Assembly: GCF_002000025.1 (NCBI RefSeq)
Contig: NZ_MUZV01000013.1
Span: forward strand, 20,150 to 84,149
DNA: 64,000 nt
Origin: Cognaticolwellia aestuarii
GTDB taxonomy: Bacteria; Pseudomonadota; Gammaproteobacteria; Enterobacterales; Alteromonadaceae
Direction of reading: 5' to 3'
Made by a program: the position numbers and the translations under genes. Shown one piece after another: positions 47,079 through 56,573 of the stretch. Position 1 is the first letter of the stretch. The number at the start of each line of letters is the position of its first letter. Under the pieces are notes generated by a model. That model searched no databases. It had not been told where the DNA came from and saw nothing but the letters and a program-made list of their open reading frames with translations.

Positions 47079-47139
47079 TCGAACTCTCAAAATGGTGTAT
47101 GGAAACAGGTAATAAGGAAACGATAGTAAAACAATTGTC

Positions 47140-47535
47140 TCAACTGAGCGCGATATTATCAACAACTCGACGCAGGATAAACACTTCATTACTCAGCACA
47201 TGCTGATATTCAAAAATTTGGCTATTGAGGGTCAATACCCGATAAGCATGATAGTTATCATCATGTTCAAGGTCAGCAGCATAATGTTCATCGTGTATAA
47301 ATTCACTTTTACTGATAGTAAAATGAATATCTCCCACTAAGCCCCAATCTCCTGACTCAACAGATTGTTCTGAAATTTTGCCGCTTTCATCATGTGCAAT
47401 AAAAGTGAACTGATAACGGCCATCCACTGACATTTCAGCAAATTCAGTGAATACTTGGCCGGTATCATCTTGATCACTGCGGTACCACTTACCAAACAAT
47501 AATGCTCGGTGATAGGAGGGATTATTTTGGGTCAT
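47140..47535 (-). CDS. Hypothetical protein
   Basis: The 131-aa soluble protein starts MTQNNPSYHRALLFGKWYRSDQDDTG and looks like a small beta-barrel (GKW at the start, alternating strands FTEFAEMSVDGRYQFTFIAHD, SGDWGLVGDIHFTISKS), somewhat lipocalin-like. No signal peptide. It lies between an SBP-like gene and dapA, all minus strand with short gaps. Function unknown. Confidence 0.7.
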   Translation of the reverse strand: MTQNNPSYHRALLFGKWYRSDQDDTGQVFTEFAEMSVDGRYQFTFIAHDESGKISEQSVESGDWGLVGDIHFTISKSEFIHDEHYAADLEHDDNYHAYRVLTLNSQIFEYQHVLSNEVFILRRVVDNIALS

Positions 47536-47566
47536 CTTATAACGTGTCTATTTGTTTACAATAAAA

Positions 47567-48352
47567 CTAATTATTTTCTGGAGCTTCAATAATACCATAT
47601 TTTTGTTTCATTTCTGTCACCAGTTGATGATGACTAAGTAAGAATTGCTCAAATTCATTTATAATTTCAGGGTGGTAGATCGTTGAAAGATGATAAGCAT
47701 AAGACTCATGCTTAGTGTGCTTATTCAAAACAATTGTCTCTGTGCTTTCCAGAAACAGCTGCAAATTATAATCAATAACATTTTTATCAATATTGATGGC
47801 ATCTACATTACCATGGAGCAAATGCTTGATCAGACTGTAGGACGACGAAGCCTCTACTAATTCAACTGTATTGCTGGCAATTCTATCTTGCCAAAGAGTC
47901 GGAAAGAAACCCAATATAGTGCCCAAGCTTTTAATGGCTTTACGCGGCAGGTTTTGATTTTTTTTCAGAACATAGCTACCGGCAGTTAACCATAATACTG
48001 GCTTACTATAAATAATAGTTAAGTTTTTTAACTGCTCTGTTTGCCAGCGTTTATTGTCAGGAAACTTAAAGTCAATTGCCTCTTCTAAATACCATTTATC
48101 AAAACGCTTTAATGGCAATGCAACAAACTTAAACTGGTAACCTCGATAACGAAAAAAGCGACTTAATAGCGCTTTACTAAAACTATCTTTTTTAGGGGTA
48201 TCAGCAGAGAAATCATATAAAGGATAATAACTAACATCTTCAACACCAATAATATATTCTTTCGCCTGTAAGGCATAATGACCAAAATATAAAATAGTAA
48301 ATAAGGTAAACACTAATATCGGCGACAGCCTTGTTGCTCGAATGCGGATCAA
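47567..48352 (-). CDS. Periplasmic solute-binding-like protein (SBP_bac_3 type)
   Basis: The 261-aa protein has a signal peptide (LSPILVFTLFTILYFGHYALQA) and a binding-protein-like domain starting EYIIGVEDVSYYPLYDF, with the later GTILGFFPTLWQDRI and LLHGNVDAINIDKNVIDYNL typical of family 3 binding proteins that lack a transporter partner nearby. Such stand-alone proteins are frequent in Alteromonadales and their ligands are unknown. No ABC transporter genes are adjacent. Confidence 0.75.
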   Translation of the reverse strand: MIRIRATRLSPILVFTLFTILYFGHYALQAKEYIIGVEDVSYYPLYDFSADTPKKDSFSKALLSRFFRYRGYQFKFVALPLKRFDKWYLEEAIDFKFPDNKRWQTEQLKNLTIIYSKPVLWLTAGSYVLKKNQNLPRKAIKSLGTILGFFPTLWQDRIASNTVELVEASSSYSLIKHLLHGNVDAINIDKNVIDYNLQLFLESTETIVLNKHTKHESYAYHLSTIYHPEIINEFEQFLLSHHQLVTEMKQKYGIIEAPENN

Positions 48353-48507
48353 TTTTTTACTCAGTTTATTTGTCTATGTACTCATCATAGTGCAAATATT
48401 TCAGCCTGATAAAAAAATTATAAAAACGAGCTAGTTTAACTCGCTTTTATAGCTAATTTACTATTTATAACACAGCATCTAAGACGCTTATTTCGAGCTT
48501 AGTACTT

Positions 48508-49269
48508 TTACTTTAATAATTTGATACTGCCATTAACACTCGTTAATGTGACATCAACCCCACCGCTACCTATTTCTCCCTGAAGATGACGGCCAGTAAA
48601 TAAATTCTTTTCAGCAACTAAGCCAAAATCAGTTTTAATACTGCCATGCATAGTCTCCGCCTGAACATTAGCATTAAATGAGTGAGGAACTAACAGCTTA
48701 ATACTGCCATTAACTGTATCAATATTAATGTGCGATAAGTCGATAGCAAGCTCACTATAGGTTACTTTAATACTACCATTAACCGAACTTAAGTTAGTGT
48801 TGTTTGCTAAACCACTCGCTTTGATCGAACCATTAACCAATTCAGCTTGCACTAAGCCTTGAACGTTATCTATGGTCAACGAACCATTAACAAGATTAAT
48901 AGCTGATAAGGAGATACTTTTAGGCACCATAATAATATACTCCACTTTGCCTGAGCTATTATGTTTCCAACTGTTGCGCTTTTTATATCGCGTTTCTACA
49001 CTTACCCCGCTCGATGTCTGTTGCATATCAATCACAACGTTATCTCTATCTTCTTGGTTATCGGCTTTGATCGTAGCATTTACTCGAATAGTTGAGTTTT
49101 CCCAGGCGGTAATAGCAACGGAACCATTAATATTATCAAGCTCAAATGTACTATTGCGCTCAACATTAAAGTTTCTTTCTATTTCATCAACCACATCGGC
49201 CTGAGCACTGATGCTCAATAGCGTGATAAAACATGTAACCAAAATAGCTTTTATAGCTTGAGTAGACAT
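48508..49269 (-). CDS. DUF4097 beta-helix protein with VNGSIK repeats
   Basis: The 253-aa exported protein (signal AILVTCFITLLSISAQA) is built of repeats that each contain (V/L)NGS(I/L)(K/T), seen about seven times (DNINGSVAI, LVNGSLTI, LVNGSIKA, SVNGSIKV, TVNGSIKL, TMHGSIKT, SVNGSIKL). The DUF4097/DUF4098 fold forms a right-handed beta helix. It is often found with anti-sigma or membrane-stress genes, but here stands alone, divergent from cinA. Confidence 0.85.
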   Translation of the reverse strand: MSTQAIKAILVTCFITLLSISAQADVVDEIERNFNVERNSTFELDNINGSVAITAWENSTIRVNATIKADNQEDRDNVVIDMQQTSSGVSVETRYKKRNSWKHNSSGKVEYIIMVPKSISLSAINLVNGSLTIDNVQGLVQAELVNGSIKASGLANNTNLSSVNGSIKVTYSELAIDLSHINIDTVNGSIKLLVPHSFNANVQAETMHGSIKTDFGLVAEKNLFTGRHLQGEIGSGGVDVTLTSVNGSIKLLK

Positions 49270-49428
49270 AGTATTCCCTTAAATTTAATTATTGATTGTT
49301 TAATAAGTAAGTGAACTTTAATCTTGATAAGGTTTAAATGACGATAAAAATATTTACCTAAACTGGTCGAGCAATTATGTGTATTTTTCGTTAACATAAA
49401 TCATTAATACAATTAAATTTGGAATAAC

Positions 49429-50709
49429 ATGGATATACAGGTGAGTTTATTGCTGACCGGCAATGAATTAATGAACGGTGATATTATCGATACTAATTCA
49501 ATCATGTTTGCCGAGCAACTCAATAACATTGGTTTGAGTATTCATAAAAAAACTACGATTGGGGATGATTCCGAGCAATTGTGTTCAGAAATAGTACAGC
49601 TTAGCCAATCCGCTGATTTATTAATTATTAATGGTGGACTAGGTCCCACGATTGATGATCTAACCTCGCCAGCCTTAGCCCAAGCCTGTGGGGTTGATTT
49701 ACACCTTGAACCACAGGCCCACTTACACCTAAAAAAATGGGCAGAAAAGCGAAAAACCATACTTAATGAACCTAATTTAAAACAAGCTTATTTACCTAAA
49801 GGTTGCAAAATAATTGCCAATGCCACGGGTAGTGCTGTTGGTTTTAGTATGACACTTGGCAAGTGCCTTATACTTTGTACGCCGGGTGTACCAAGTGAGC
49901 TAGCCCAAATGTTAAAAGATGAGATTATACCTAACTTACAACAGCACTTCCCTGAAGTGACTAAACCGTCTATTTACCGCTTACAAACTTTTGGTGTTGG
50001 AGAGTCAACATTACAAGCTATGATTGATGATAACCTTCCAAATTGGTCGAAAGACCTGACTATCGGTTTTCGTGCAGCTATGCCTTTGCTCGAAGTAAAG
50101 TTAGCGCCATTAAATTCACAAGGCGTAAAAGCACTTGCATCATCTCAACAAGGCTTGAACCAATTGCTCGGCGATCATATTCTTCATATAGGTGAATGTG
50201 ATAAAACCACCATCGCTGAATATGTTGTGCCGTTACTGACCAAATCAGCACAAAAAATTACCGTGGCAGAATCTTGCACCGGTGGTTTAATAGCAAGCCA
50301 AATTACCGCAATAGCAGGTTCTTCAGCGGTATTTGAAGCCGGTTATGTCACTTATTCAAATGACATGAAAACTAAAATGCTCAATGTTCCTAGCACAACA
50401 TTAACAAATCATGGAGCCGTCAGTGAGGCAACCGTCTTAGCGATGGCTAAAGGCGCATTAGAAAAATCTAACGCTGACTATGCCATTGCCGTTTCAGGTA
50501 TAGCAGGACCAGATGGTGGCACACCAGATAAACCGACGGGCTCGGTTTGGATAGCCTGGGGAACAAAAGAAACACTACAGGCAAAATATCATTATATTCC
50601 ACTAGCAAGACGACAATTTCAACAGGTGGTCGCAGCTCGAGGTTTAGATTTAATCCGTAGAATGTTAATAAATAGTAAAGAACGTCCAAACTACGAACGC
50701 TGCAGTTAA
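49429..50709 (+). CDS. cinA: CinA-family protein (nicotinamide-nucleotide amidohydrolase)
   Basis: The 426-aa protein has an N-terminal MoCF-like domain (about 1-170; LLLTGNELMNGDIIDTNS, NGGLGPTIDDLTSPALA, CTPGVPSEL) and a C-terminal PncC domain (about 265-420; ITVAESCTGGLIASQITAIAGSS and AIAVSGIAGPDGGTPDKPTGSVWIAW). PncC deamidates NMN in pyridine nucleotide recycling; the N-domain of full-length CinA can act on ADP-ribose. Typical length and start. Confidence 0.92.
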   Translation: MDIQVSLLLTGNELMNGDIIDTNSIMFAEQLNNIGLSIHKKTTIGDDSEQLCSEIVQLSQSADLLIINGGLGPTIDDLTSPALAQACGVDLHLEPQAHLHLKKWAEKRKTILNEPNLKQAYLPKGCKIIANATGSAVGFSMTLGKCLILCTPGVPSELAQMLKDEIIPNLQQHFPEVTKPSIYRLQTFGVGESTLQAMIDDNLPNWSKDLTIGFRAAMPLLEVKLAPLNSQGVKALASSQQGLNQLLGDHILHIGECDKTTIAEYVVPLLTKSAQKITVAESCTGGLIASQITAIAGSSAVFEAGYVTYSNDMKTKMLNVPSTTLTNHGAVSEATVLAMAKGALEKSNADYAIAVSGIAGPDGGTPDKPTGSVWIAWGTKETLQAKYHYIPLARRQFQQVVAARGLDLIRRMLINSKERPNYERCS

Positions 50710-50922
50710 TTAAAGTGGGATATTAAAGCAACAATGCGGTTTTATATTGCTTAGTAATTCAAATCTTTATATATTTAAAGGTAGCAAAAAAATAATGCTT
50801 TAGCTTGTGCTAGCAAAATAATAAGTTATTAATTTCAATATTTGCTTTTATACAAATGAAAACGTATTTTTAACCGTTACAATTGAAAGCTACAAGTAAC
50901 TGATTCTCAAAAGGAGAATGCT

Positions 50923-51249
50923 TTGAACGATAAGAACTTTATAACCAGCGGTCGTAATACCATCATACATAAAAATAAAAAAATTGATCTACTTGTGATT
51001 AATGGCAGCCACCCTGTTGCGATAGTTAGCCACACAGGCATAGATTTATATAATGGTGTCATGCCAAAAAAACGAGCTGAGGCAAAAAAAGCCTACCAAG
51101 AAGTTGTTGATGTCAGCGCCTCTGAAGTATTTGGTGAAGAAAAAACCTTAGTGTTTATTCAGGCTTTGGACAATAAAGAATACAAACTTGATTATTCAAA
51201 AGTCGGTACAGCGAATTTTATTAAAGTACATCAAGAAAACTATATCTAA
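50923..51249 (+). CDS. Hypothetical protein upstream of the FapA-like gene
   Basis: The 108-aa frame starts at TTG 50923 after AAGGAGAATGC. The product (MNDKNFITSGRNTIIHKNKK...) is soluble, basic and has no signal peptide; it contains strands HPVAIVSHTGIDLYNG and a Lys-rich middle helix. No family is recognised. It precedes the FapA-like gene by 55 bp on the same strand. Confidence 0.65.
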   Translation: MNDKNFITSGRNTIIHKNKKIDLLVINGSHPVAIVSHTGIDLYNGVMPKKRAEAKKAYQEVVDVSASEVFGEEKTLVFIQALDNKEYKLDYSKVGTANFIKVHQENYI

Positions 51250-51304
51250 GGAAACTTATAAATAAGAAAACTTGAGCTTGATAAAATAATGGAGTTATAA
51301 AAGT

Positions 51305-52990
51305 GTGAGTAAGGCAAGTTTAGTAAGTAACGATAAGAATAATATCGATCTAGTGCTGTCTCCAATTAAAACAAAGACACCGTTATCTGAAGTACATATT
51401 AACGAGTTAATCGATAACTCCGAGTATAGTAATTTATATGTAAATAATAGCAATATCAAAAATGCCATAGCTGAATTAAATAGCGTGCTTAAAACGTTAA
51501 CAGAGGATCAAGCTGGCCGTGAAATAAAATATCAAGTACTTGAGCGTCGTGATGCAACGATTTCAATTTCAATTGAAAAAGACAATATGTCAGCAACCGC
51601 TGAAATATCAACAGCATTAGGTGGCCAGCACATGAGTGCAAAAGCCATATTAAATGCTGCGCAAGATGCCAATGTTTGTAAAGGCTTTAGTAAAGAGCAA
51701 TTAATAAAACTTGCCAAACAAGCCGCCAAAGAGCCTGCAGGGGCAATCGTAAAAAGTGAAATAGCGCATGGCAAACTTCCCATTGACGGTAAAGATTCCC
51801 GTATTAAGCTTTTAGTTGAAAGTGCACAAGATCGAATTTTAAAACCTAAAAAGCGTGAAGATGGTAGCGTCGATATGCGTGATCTAGGTGATATTATTTG
51901 TGTAAAAGTTGGTGATCCGCTAGCGAAAAAAATTCCACTTACTGATGGCATACAAGGATTTACCGTTACCGGAGAGATTTTAGAGCCTAAGCCAGGTGAA
52001 GATATCGATATGCATGTCGGTGAAGGCACGAGTTTAAGCCCTAAAAATAATAGCATTTTAGTTTCCACTAAAGTTGGCCTGCCTCGAATTATTGAAAACG
52101 GCATGGAAGTTGACAGTGTTTACCAACTGAAAAATGTTGATGTCAGCACTGGCCATGTAAAATTTGAAGGTAGCGTTATTATCGACGGTGATGTTTGTGA
52201 AGGCATGAAGGTTTTTGCAACCGGCGATATTTCTATTGGTGGCTTTGTTGAATCAGCTTCATTAGATGCCGGTGGTGATATAACGATAGGCACAGGTATT
52301 ATTGGCAAAAAACAGGATATTGAAGGTGTTGATGTATCTGAAATATCAATGAGCGTCAATATTAATGCCGGTGGTAAAGTTTTTGCTAAGTATAGTCAAT
52401 ATGCTGAAATTTCTTGCCACTCATTGCGAATTGAAAATCAAATGATGCACAATATTGTCAATGTTACGAAAACATTGTGGCTAGGCAATGAAGATAAAGC
52501 CAATGGCAAGCTCATTGCCGGTCATATTCGTGTTGGAGAGTCCGTTCGAGCAGGTACGGTTGGAGCCACTGCGGGTAGTCTAACGATCATTAGCTTTGAA
52601 GATAAAATCAATGAATTCCTCAAACAAATGGCTGATCTAGATCTGGCGATTAAAAGCGAGTCTGATAAAGCAGCAGAGTTAAAACTTGCCGCAGAAAAAC
52701 TCAAAAAACTGCCAAAAGAGAAAGCGAAACCTGAAATGTTGGCAAAAGTAATGTCTACCTATCAGTATCACGCTAAAAACATGGGGCAATTACTTTTTGA
52801 TAAAGAGTCTATTGAAACCACACTACAAGAATATATGACAAGCGTTTATGTTGAAGCAAATGAAAAAGTTTACCATGGTGTGCAAGTACATATTGGTGAG
52901 TTTCATGAAAAAACTCGCAGAGAGTATGGCCCAAGTAAAATCGCTTATAAAGAGCGAAAAATTCATATAGACCCAATTGTTTCGACATAA
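51305..52990 (+). CDS. FapA-like (DUF342) polymerising beta-helix protein
   Basis: GTG 51305 is the start. The 561-aa cytoplasmic protein fits DUF342/FapA: an N-terminal part with KQAAKEPAGAIVKSEIAHGKLPIDGKDSRI-like helices, the domain core PLTDGIQGFTVTGEIL, then a right-handed beta helix (about 280-430; DGDVCEGMKVFATGDISIGGFVESASLDAGGDITIGTGIIG) and a C-terminal coiled coil (about 435-500, LAIKSESDKAAELKLAAEKLKKL). FapA homologues influence polar localisation and surface organisation in Vibrio. The context gives no further clue. Confidence 0.85.
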   Translation: MSKASLVSNDKNNIDLVLSPIKTKTPLSEVHINELIDNSEYSNLYVNNSNIKNAIAELNSVLKTLTEDQAGREIKYQVLERRDATISISIEKDNMSATAEISTALGGQHMSAKAILNAAQDANVCKGFSKEQLIKLAKQAAKEPAGAIVKSEIAHGKLPIDGKDSRIKLLVESAQDRILKPKKREDGSVDMRDLGDIICVKVGDPLAKKIPLTDGIQGFTVTGEILEPKPGEDIDMHVGEGTSLSPKNNSILVSTKVGLPRIIENGMEVDSVYQLKNVDVSTGHVKFEGSVIIDGDVCEGMKVFATGDISIGGFVESASLDAGGDITIGTGIIGKKQDIEGVDVSEISMSVNINAGGKVFAKYSQYAEISCHSLRIENQMMHNIVNVTKTLWLGNEDKANGKLIAGHIRVGESVRAGTVGATAGSLTIISFEDKINEFLKQMADLDLAIKSESDKAAELKLAAEKLKKLPKEKAKPEMLAKVMSTYQYHAKNMGQLLFDKESIETTLQEYMTSVYVEANEKVYHGVQVHIGEFHEKTRREYGPSKIAYKERKIHIDPIVST

Positions 52991-53029
52991 AGTCTCCAAT
53001 AACACTTTAAATTAATATGGAGTTTTGTC

Positions 53030-53803
53030 ATGGCATTAATTGCCCGCAGCCTTTTAATTTTCTTTTTGTATGTTGGTGCTGTAAACGCTCAACAGTGTGA
53101 TATTAACTTTAATTATGCCGTAATTATTGACCCTGCTCATGTTCGAATGGTTAATCACGGTCAAACCTATGTGCAAATTAACGGTGAACACCAACTTTTT
53201 GTGCATGGTCGTGAAATTCAGCTCAATAACATACAAAAACTGCAGTTAAGTGAATATACCAACGGCATTAGATCACAAGTCCCTGCGATTGTTTCAATTG
53301 CTATCGAAGGTGTTGAACTAGGGCTTAAAGCTGTCAACAAAGTCATCAGTAGTTTAACGGGTGAAAATAGTGCTTCGCATCAACAGTTTCAAGAAAAATT
53401 TGATGAAATGAAATGGCGCCTTCGCTCACGATTCAATCATAGTGATGAAAGTTATTACATTGCGCCACAAGATTTTGATGATTTTGATGAAATTTTTGCT
53501 GGTGAATTTGAAAAAGAAATCGAAGCAATTGTTTCAGACTCCGTTGGCTCAATTTTAGTTGCCGTGGGCGAGGCAATGACTCATCGCGAAGAGCAAAGTA
53601 CAGAGCAACGTGTTGAAACGTTTGATCAACGTATTGAGACGATGGGAAATGATCTAAAACTTGATATCAGTAAGCAAGCTAATGCTTTAGAGATAAAAGC
53701 AGAGGCTATTTGCACAAGTTTGGTGAAACTCGACGCTATAGAAAACATCTTACAACAGGAAATACCCGCTTTAGTTGAATTTAACCTGATCGAGACAAAT
53801 TAA
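53030..53803 (+). CDS. yggN: DUF2884 (YggN-like) periplasmic protein
   Basis: The 257-aa protein has a signal peptide (LIARSLLIFFLYVGAVNA) and the YggN pattern QQCDINFNYAVIIDPAHVRMV, FVHGREIQLN, YTNGIRSQVPAIVSIAIEGVELGLKAV. Its C-terminal half is helical and highly acidic/polar (EEQSTEQRVETFDQRIETM). YggN's role is unknown in E. coli as well. GGAG lies before the start; a terminator follows the stop. Confidence 0.85.
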   Translation: MALIARSLLIFFLYVGAVNAQQCDINFNYAVIIDPAHVRMVNHGQTYVQINGEHQLFVHGREIQLNNIQKLQLSEYTNGIRSQVPAIVSIAIEGVELGLKAVNKVISSLTGENSASHQQFQEKFDEMKWRLRSRFNHSDESYYIAPQDFDDFDEIFAGEFEKEIEAIVSDSVGSILVAVGEAMTHREEQSTEQRVETFDQRIETMGNDLKLDISKQANALEIKAEAICTSLVKLDAIENILQQEIPALVEFNLIETN

Positions 53804-53829
53804 ACACTTACTTTGCTACTTAAAAACAT

Positions 53830-53856
53830 AAAAAAGCCTGCAATGCAGGCTTTTTT
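53830..53856. terminator. Terminator between yggN and etfQO (convergent)
   Basis: AAAAAAGCCTGC pairs with GCAGGCTTTTTT around AAT. The A-run and T-run make it effective on both strands. Confidence 0.93.
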
Positions 53857-53881
53857 ATTATCGTAACTCCCTGTAATTCAA

Positions 53882-55531
53882 CTACATATTAGGGTAGTTA
53901 GGGCCACCAGTACCCTCAGGTGTCACCCAAGTAATATTTTGACTTGGATCTTTGATATCACAGGTTTTACAGTGCACACAATTCTGAGAGTTAATAACAA
54001 ACTTATCTCCCTCTGCCGTACTTTCAACTTCATATACCCCTGCCGGACAATAACGCTGAGCAGGCTCATTATATTTAGCCAAATTAACACTAATTGGAAT
54101 ACTGCTATCCGCTAACTTCAAATGGCATGGCTGCTCTTCTTCATGATTAGTGTTTGATAAAAATACTGATGACAGTTTATCAAAACTCAATTTATTATCA
54201 GGTTTTGGATAATTAATCACCGGAGCATCTTTCGCAAGCTTCAACTGTTCATGATCTAAGCTGTCATCTTTAAAATTAAACGGTAACTTTCCACCGAAGA
54301 AGTTTTGATCAATGGTATTATAAGCACCGCCCAAAAATGTACCGAACTTGTGCATTGCAGGACCGAAATTACGGGTACTATAAAGCTCATCGTATAACCA
54401 AGAGTTTCGATATTTATCAGTGAAACTAGTAAGGTCTTTAGCCCCTTCGTCGCCAGCAGCTAGCGCTTCAAAAATAGACTCTGCCGCCAACATACCTGAT
54501 TTCATTGCAGTATGATTGCCTTTGATTTTTGCAAAGTTAATTGTTCCGGCATCACAACCTACAAGTACAGCACCTGGCATGGTCATTTTAGGTAGTGAAT
54601 TAAAACCACCTTTTGCCATTGCTCTTGCGCCGTATGAAACTCGCTTGCCACCTTCGAGATATTGGGCAATTTTAGGATGGTGCTTATAGCGTTGAAACTC
54701 ATCAAATGGACTTAAGTGAGGGTTGCTATAATTTAAGTCAATAATTAGGCCAACAAAGACTTGGTTGTTTTCAGCGTGATATAAATAGCCACCACCCGTT
54801 GTATCTTTCTCTAGTGGCCAACCAGCAGAATGAACGACTAAACCTTCTTGATGTTTTGCAGGGTCAATATCCCAAATTTCTTTAAAACCTAGGCCGTAAT
54901 GTTGTGGCGATTTATCAGCATCTAGGGCGAACTTAGCAATAAGCTCTTTACCTAAGTGGCCACGACAACCTTCAGCAAATACAGTGTATTTAGCTTTTAA
55001 CTCCATACCAGGCATAAAAGAATCTTTTTGATTTCCCTCTGCGTCTAACCCCATATCGCCAGTGATCACGCCGCCAACACTACCATCATCATTATAAATA
55101 ATGTCTTGGGCAGGAAAGCCTGGGAAAATTTCTACACCTAACTGCTCTGCCTGCTCGGCTAACCAACGACACACATTACCCATACTCACAATGAAGTTAC
55201 CTTCGTTGTGCATGGTTTTAGGCACACCAAAGCCAGGCAATTTAACCGCGCTTTCTTCGCCATTAAATAAATAAATATCATCGCCAGTAACAGCGGTATT
55301 CAAAGGCGCACCTTTTTCTTTCCAGTCAGGAAATAACTCATTTAATGCTCGCGGTTCAAAAACCGCACCTGAAAGAATGTGAGCCCCTACTTCAGAGCCC
55401 TTCTCAACAACACAAACCATGAGTTCTTGTTCTTTTTCTTGTGCTAACTTCATTAATTGACAAGCAGTTGACAGGCCTGCAGGACCGGCTCCAACAATTA
55501 CAACGTCAAATTCCATTGATTCGCGTTCCAT
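53882..55531 (-). CDS. etfQO: Electron transfer flavoprotein-ubiquinone oxidoreductase
   Basis: ATG 55531 has GGGAG just upstream; a longer frame to 55546 is possible. The 549-aa protein has the FAD motif FDVVIVGAGPAGLSTACQL, the substrate part HILSGAVFEPRAL and AKGGFNSLP, and a C-terminal [4Fe-4S] ferredoxin region with Cys in YCPAGVYE, NCVHCKTCDIKDP. It passes electrons from ETF to ubiquinone at the inner membrane and so links fatty-acid and amino-acid oxidation to respiration. It is divergent from etfBA; two PsrA-type operators lie just upstream. Confidence 0.95.
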   Translation of the reverse strand: MERESMEFDVVIVGAGPAGLSTACQLMKLAQEKEQELMVCVVEKGSEVGAHILSGAVFEPRALNELFPDWKEKGAPLNTAVTGDDIYLFNGEESAVKLPGFGVPKTMHNEGNFIVSMGNVCRWLAEQAEQLGVEIFPGFPAQDIIYNDDGSVGGVITGDMGLDAEGNQKDSFMPGMELKAKYTVFAEGCRGHLGKELIAKFALDADKSPQHYGLGFKEIWDIDPAKHQEGLVVHSAGWPLEKDTTGGGYLYHAENNQVFVGLIIDLNYSNPHLSPFDEFQRYKHHPKIAQYLEGGKRVSYGARAMAKGGFNSLPKMTMPGAVLVGCDAGTINFAKIKGNHTAMKSGMLAAESIFEALAAGDEGAKDLTSFTDKYRNSWLYDELYSTRNFGPAMHKFGTFLGGAYNTIDQNFFGGKLPFNFKDDSLDHEQLKLAKDAPVINYPKPDNKLSFDKLSSVFLSNTNHEEEQPCHLKLADSSIPISVNLAKYNEPAQRYCPAGVYEVESTAEGDKFVINSQNCVHCKTCDIKDPSQNITWVTPEGTGGPNYPNM

Positions 55532-55564
55532 AACATCTCCCATCATTCTATTTTTATGAAAAAT

Positions 55565-55580
55565 TCAAACACTCGTTTGA
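55565..55580. promoter_or_regulatory. PsrA-type operator 1 upstream of etfQO
   Basis: TCAAACACTCGTTTGA is a palindrome matching the PsrA motif CAAAC-N4-GTTTG. It lies 34 bp upstream of the etfQO start. PsrA, a TetR-family fatty-acid-responsive regulator, controls etf and fad genes in Pseudomonas and Shewanella; here the link is inferred. Confidence 0.75.
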
Positions 55581-55583
55581 TTT

Positions 55584-55599
55584 TCAAACACCTGTTTGA
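55584..55599. promoter_or_regulatory. PsrA-type operator 2 upstream of etfQO
   Basis: TCAAACACCTGTTTGA repeats the same palindrome 19 bp from the first. A third half-site (TCAAAC at 55605) follows. Two sites close together suggest cooperative binding. Confidence 0.75.
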
Positions 55600-55820
55600 T
55601 AACATCAAACATTATAGATATTTTCGTGTTAAATACTATCTTGTATTGCATTATTTCCCGATAATATTTGTTTAAGCGCAATTTGACTGACGATATCTAC
55701 AGAAGACGTTGACGTAAACGTAATCTACAAGTAGTCTTTCAAACCATTATTCCAGTGTTAAGCTGAATTTATATTTAGTTTAGCCAATATTACTTACAAC
55801 AAGCACAATCAGAGGCAACG

Positions 55821-56573
55821 ATGAAAGTATTAGTACCCATCAAACGCGTTATTGACTATAACGTAAAAGTACGTGTTAAAGCAGACAACTCAAATGTCGA
55901 TCTTGCTAATGTAAAAATGGCAATTAACCCATTTTGTGAAATCGCAGTTGAAGAAGCAGTTCGTTTAAAAGAAGCAGGAACAGCAACAGAAGTTATTGCC
56001 GTATCTATTGGTGATAAATCTTGTCAAGAGCAGCTGCGTACAGCTTTAGCTTTAGGCGCTGATCGTGCAATTCAAATCGATACTGATCAAAACTTAGATT
56101 CTATCAACGTGGCTAAACTATTACAGAAAGTTGTTGAAGAAGAACAGCCACAATTGGTTATTCTTGGTAAGCAAGCTATCGATAGTGACAACAACCAAAC
56201 CGGTCAAATGCTAGCAGCCCTTACTGGCATGCCTCAAGGTACATTCGCATCAGCTGTCAGCGTTGACGGTGATAAAGTCAATGTGACTCGTGAAGTTGAT
56301 GGTGGTTTACAAACTATCGCATTAAACTTACCTGCAATCGTCACAACTGACTTACGTTTGAATGAACCTCGTTATGCATCATTACCAAACATTATGAAAG
56401 CTAAACGTAAGCCTTTAGATGTGAAAGCTGCAGCTGACTTTGGCATTGATTTAACATCACGCACAAACTTAGTTAAAGTAACACCTCCTGCAGAACGTCA
56501 AGCAGGTATTATTGTTGAAAGCATTGATGAATTAGTAGAAAAATTAAAAAATGAAGCGAAGGTGATCTCATGA
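55821..56573 (+). CDS. etfB: Electron transfer flavoprotein beta subunit
   Basis: The 250-aa protein starts [19 protein letters not shown] and has [33 protein letters not shown] (the beta-subunit signature with AMP site) and [26 protein letters not shown]. It pairs with EtfA to accept electrons from acyl-CoA dehydrogenases. The etfA gene starts within its last codon region (4-bp overlap). Confidence 0.96.
   Translation: MKVLVPIKRVIDYNVKVRVKADNSNVDLANVKMAINPFCEIAVEEAVRLKEAGTATEVIAVSIGDKSCQEQLRTALALGADRAIQIDTDQNLDSINVAKLLQKVVEEEQPQLVILGKQAIDSDNNQTGQMLAALTGMPQGTFASAVSVDGDKVNVTREVDGGLQTIALNLPAIVTTDLRLNEPRYASLPNIMKAKRKPLDVKAAADFGIDLTSRTNLVKVTPPAERQAGIIVESIDELVEKLKNEAKVIS

Noticed and set aside
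51532..52104. 190-aa minus-strand ORF
   Set aside because: It lies fully antisense to the FapA-like gene, has Ser/Pro-rich shadow composition and no RBS.
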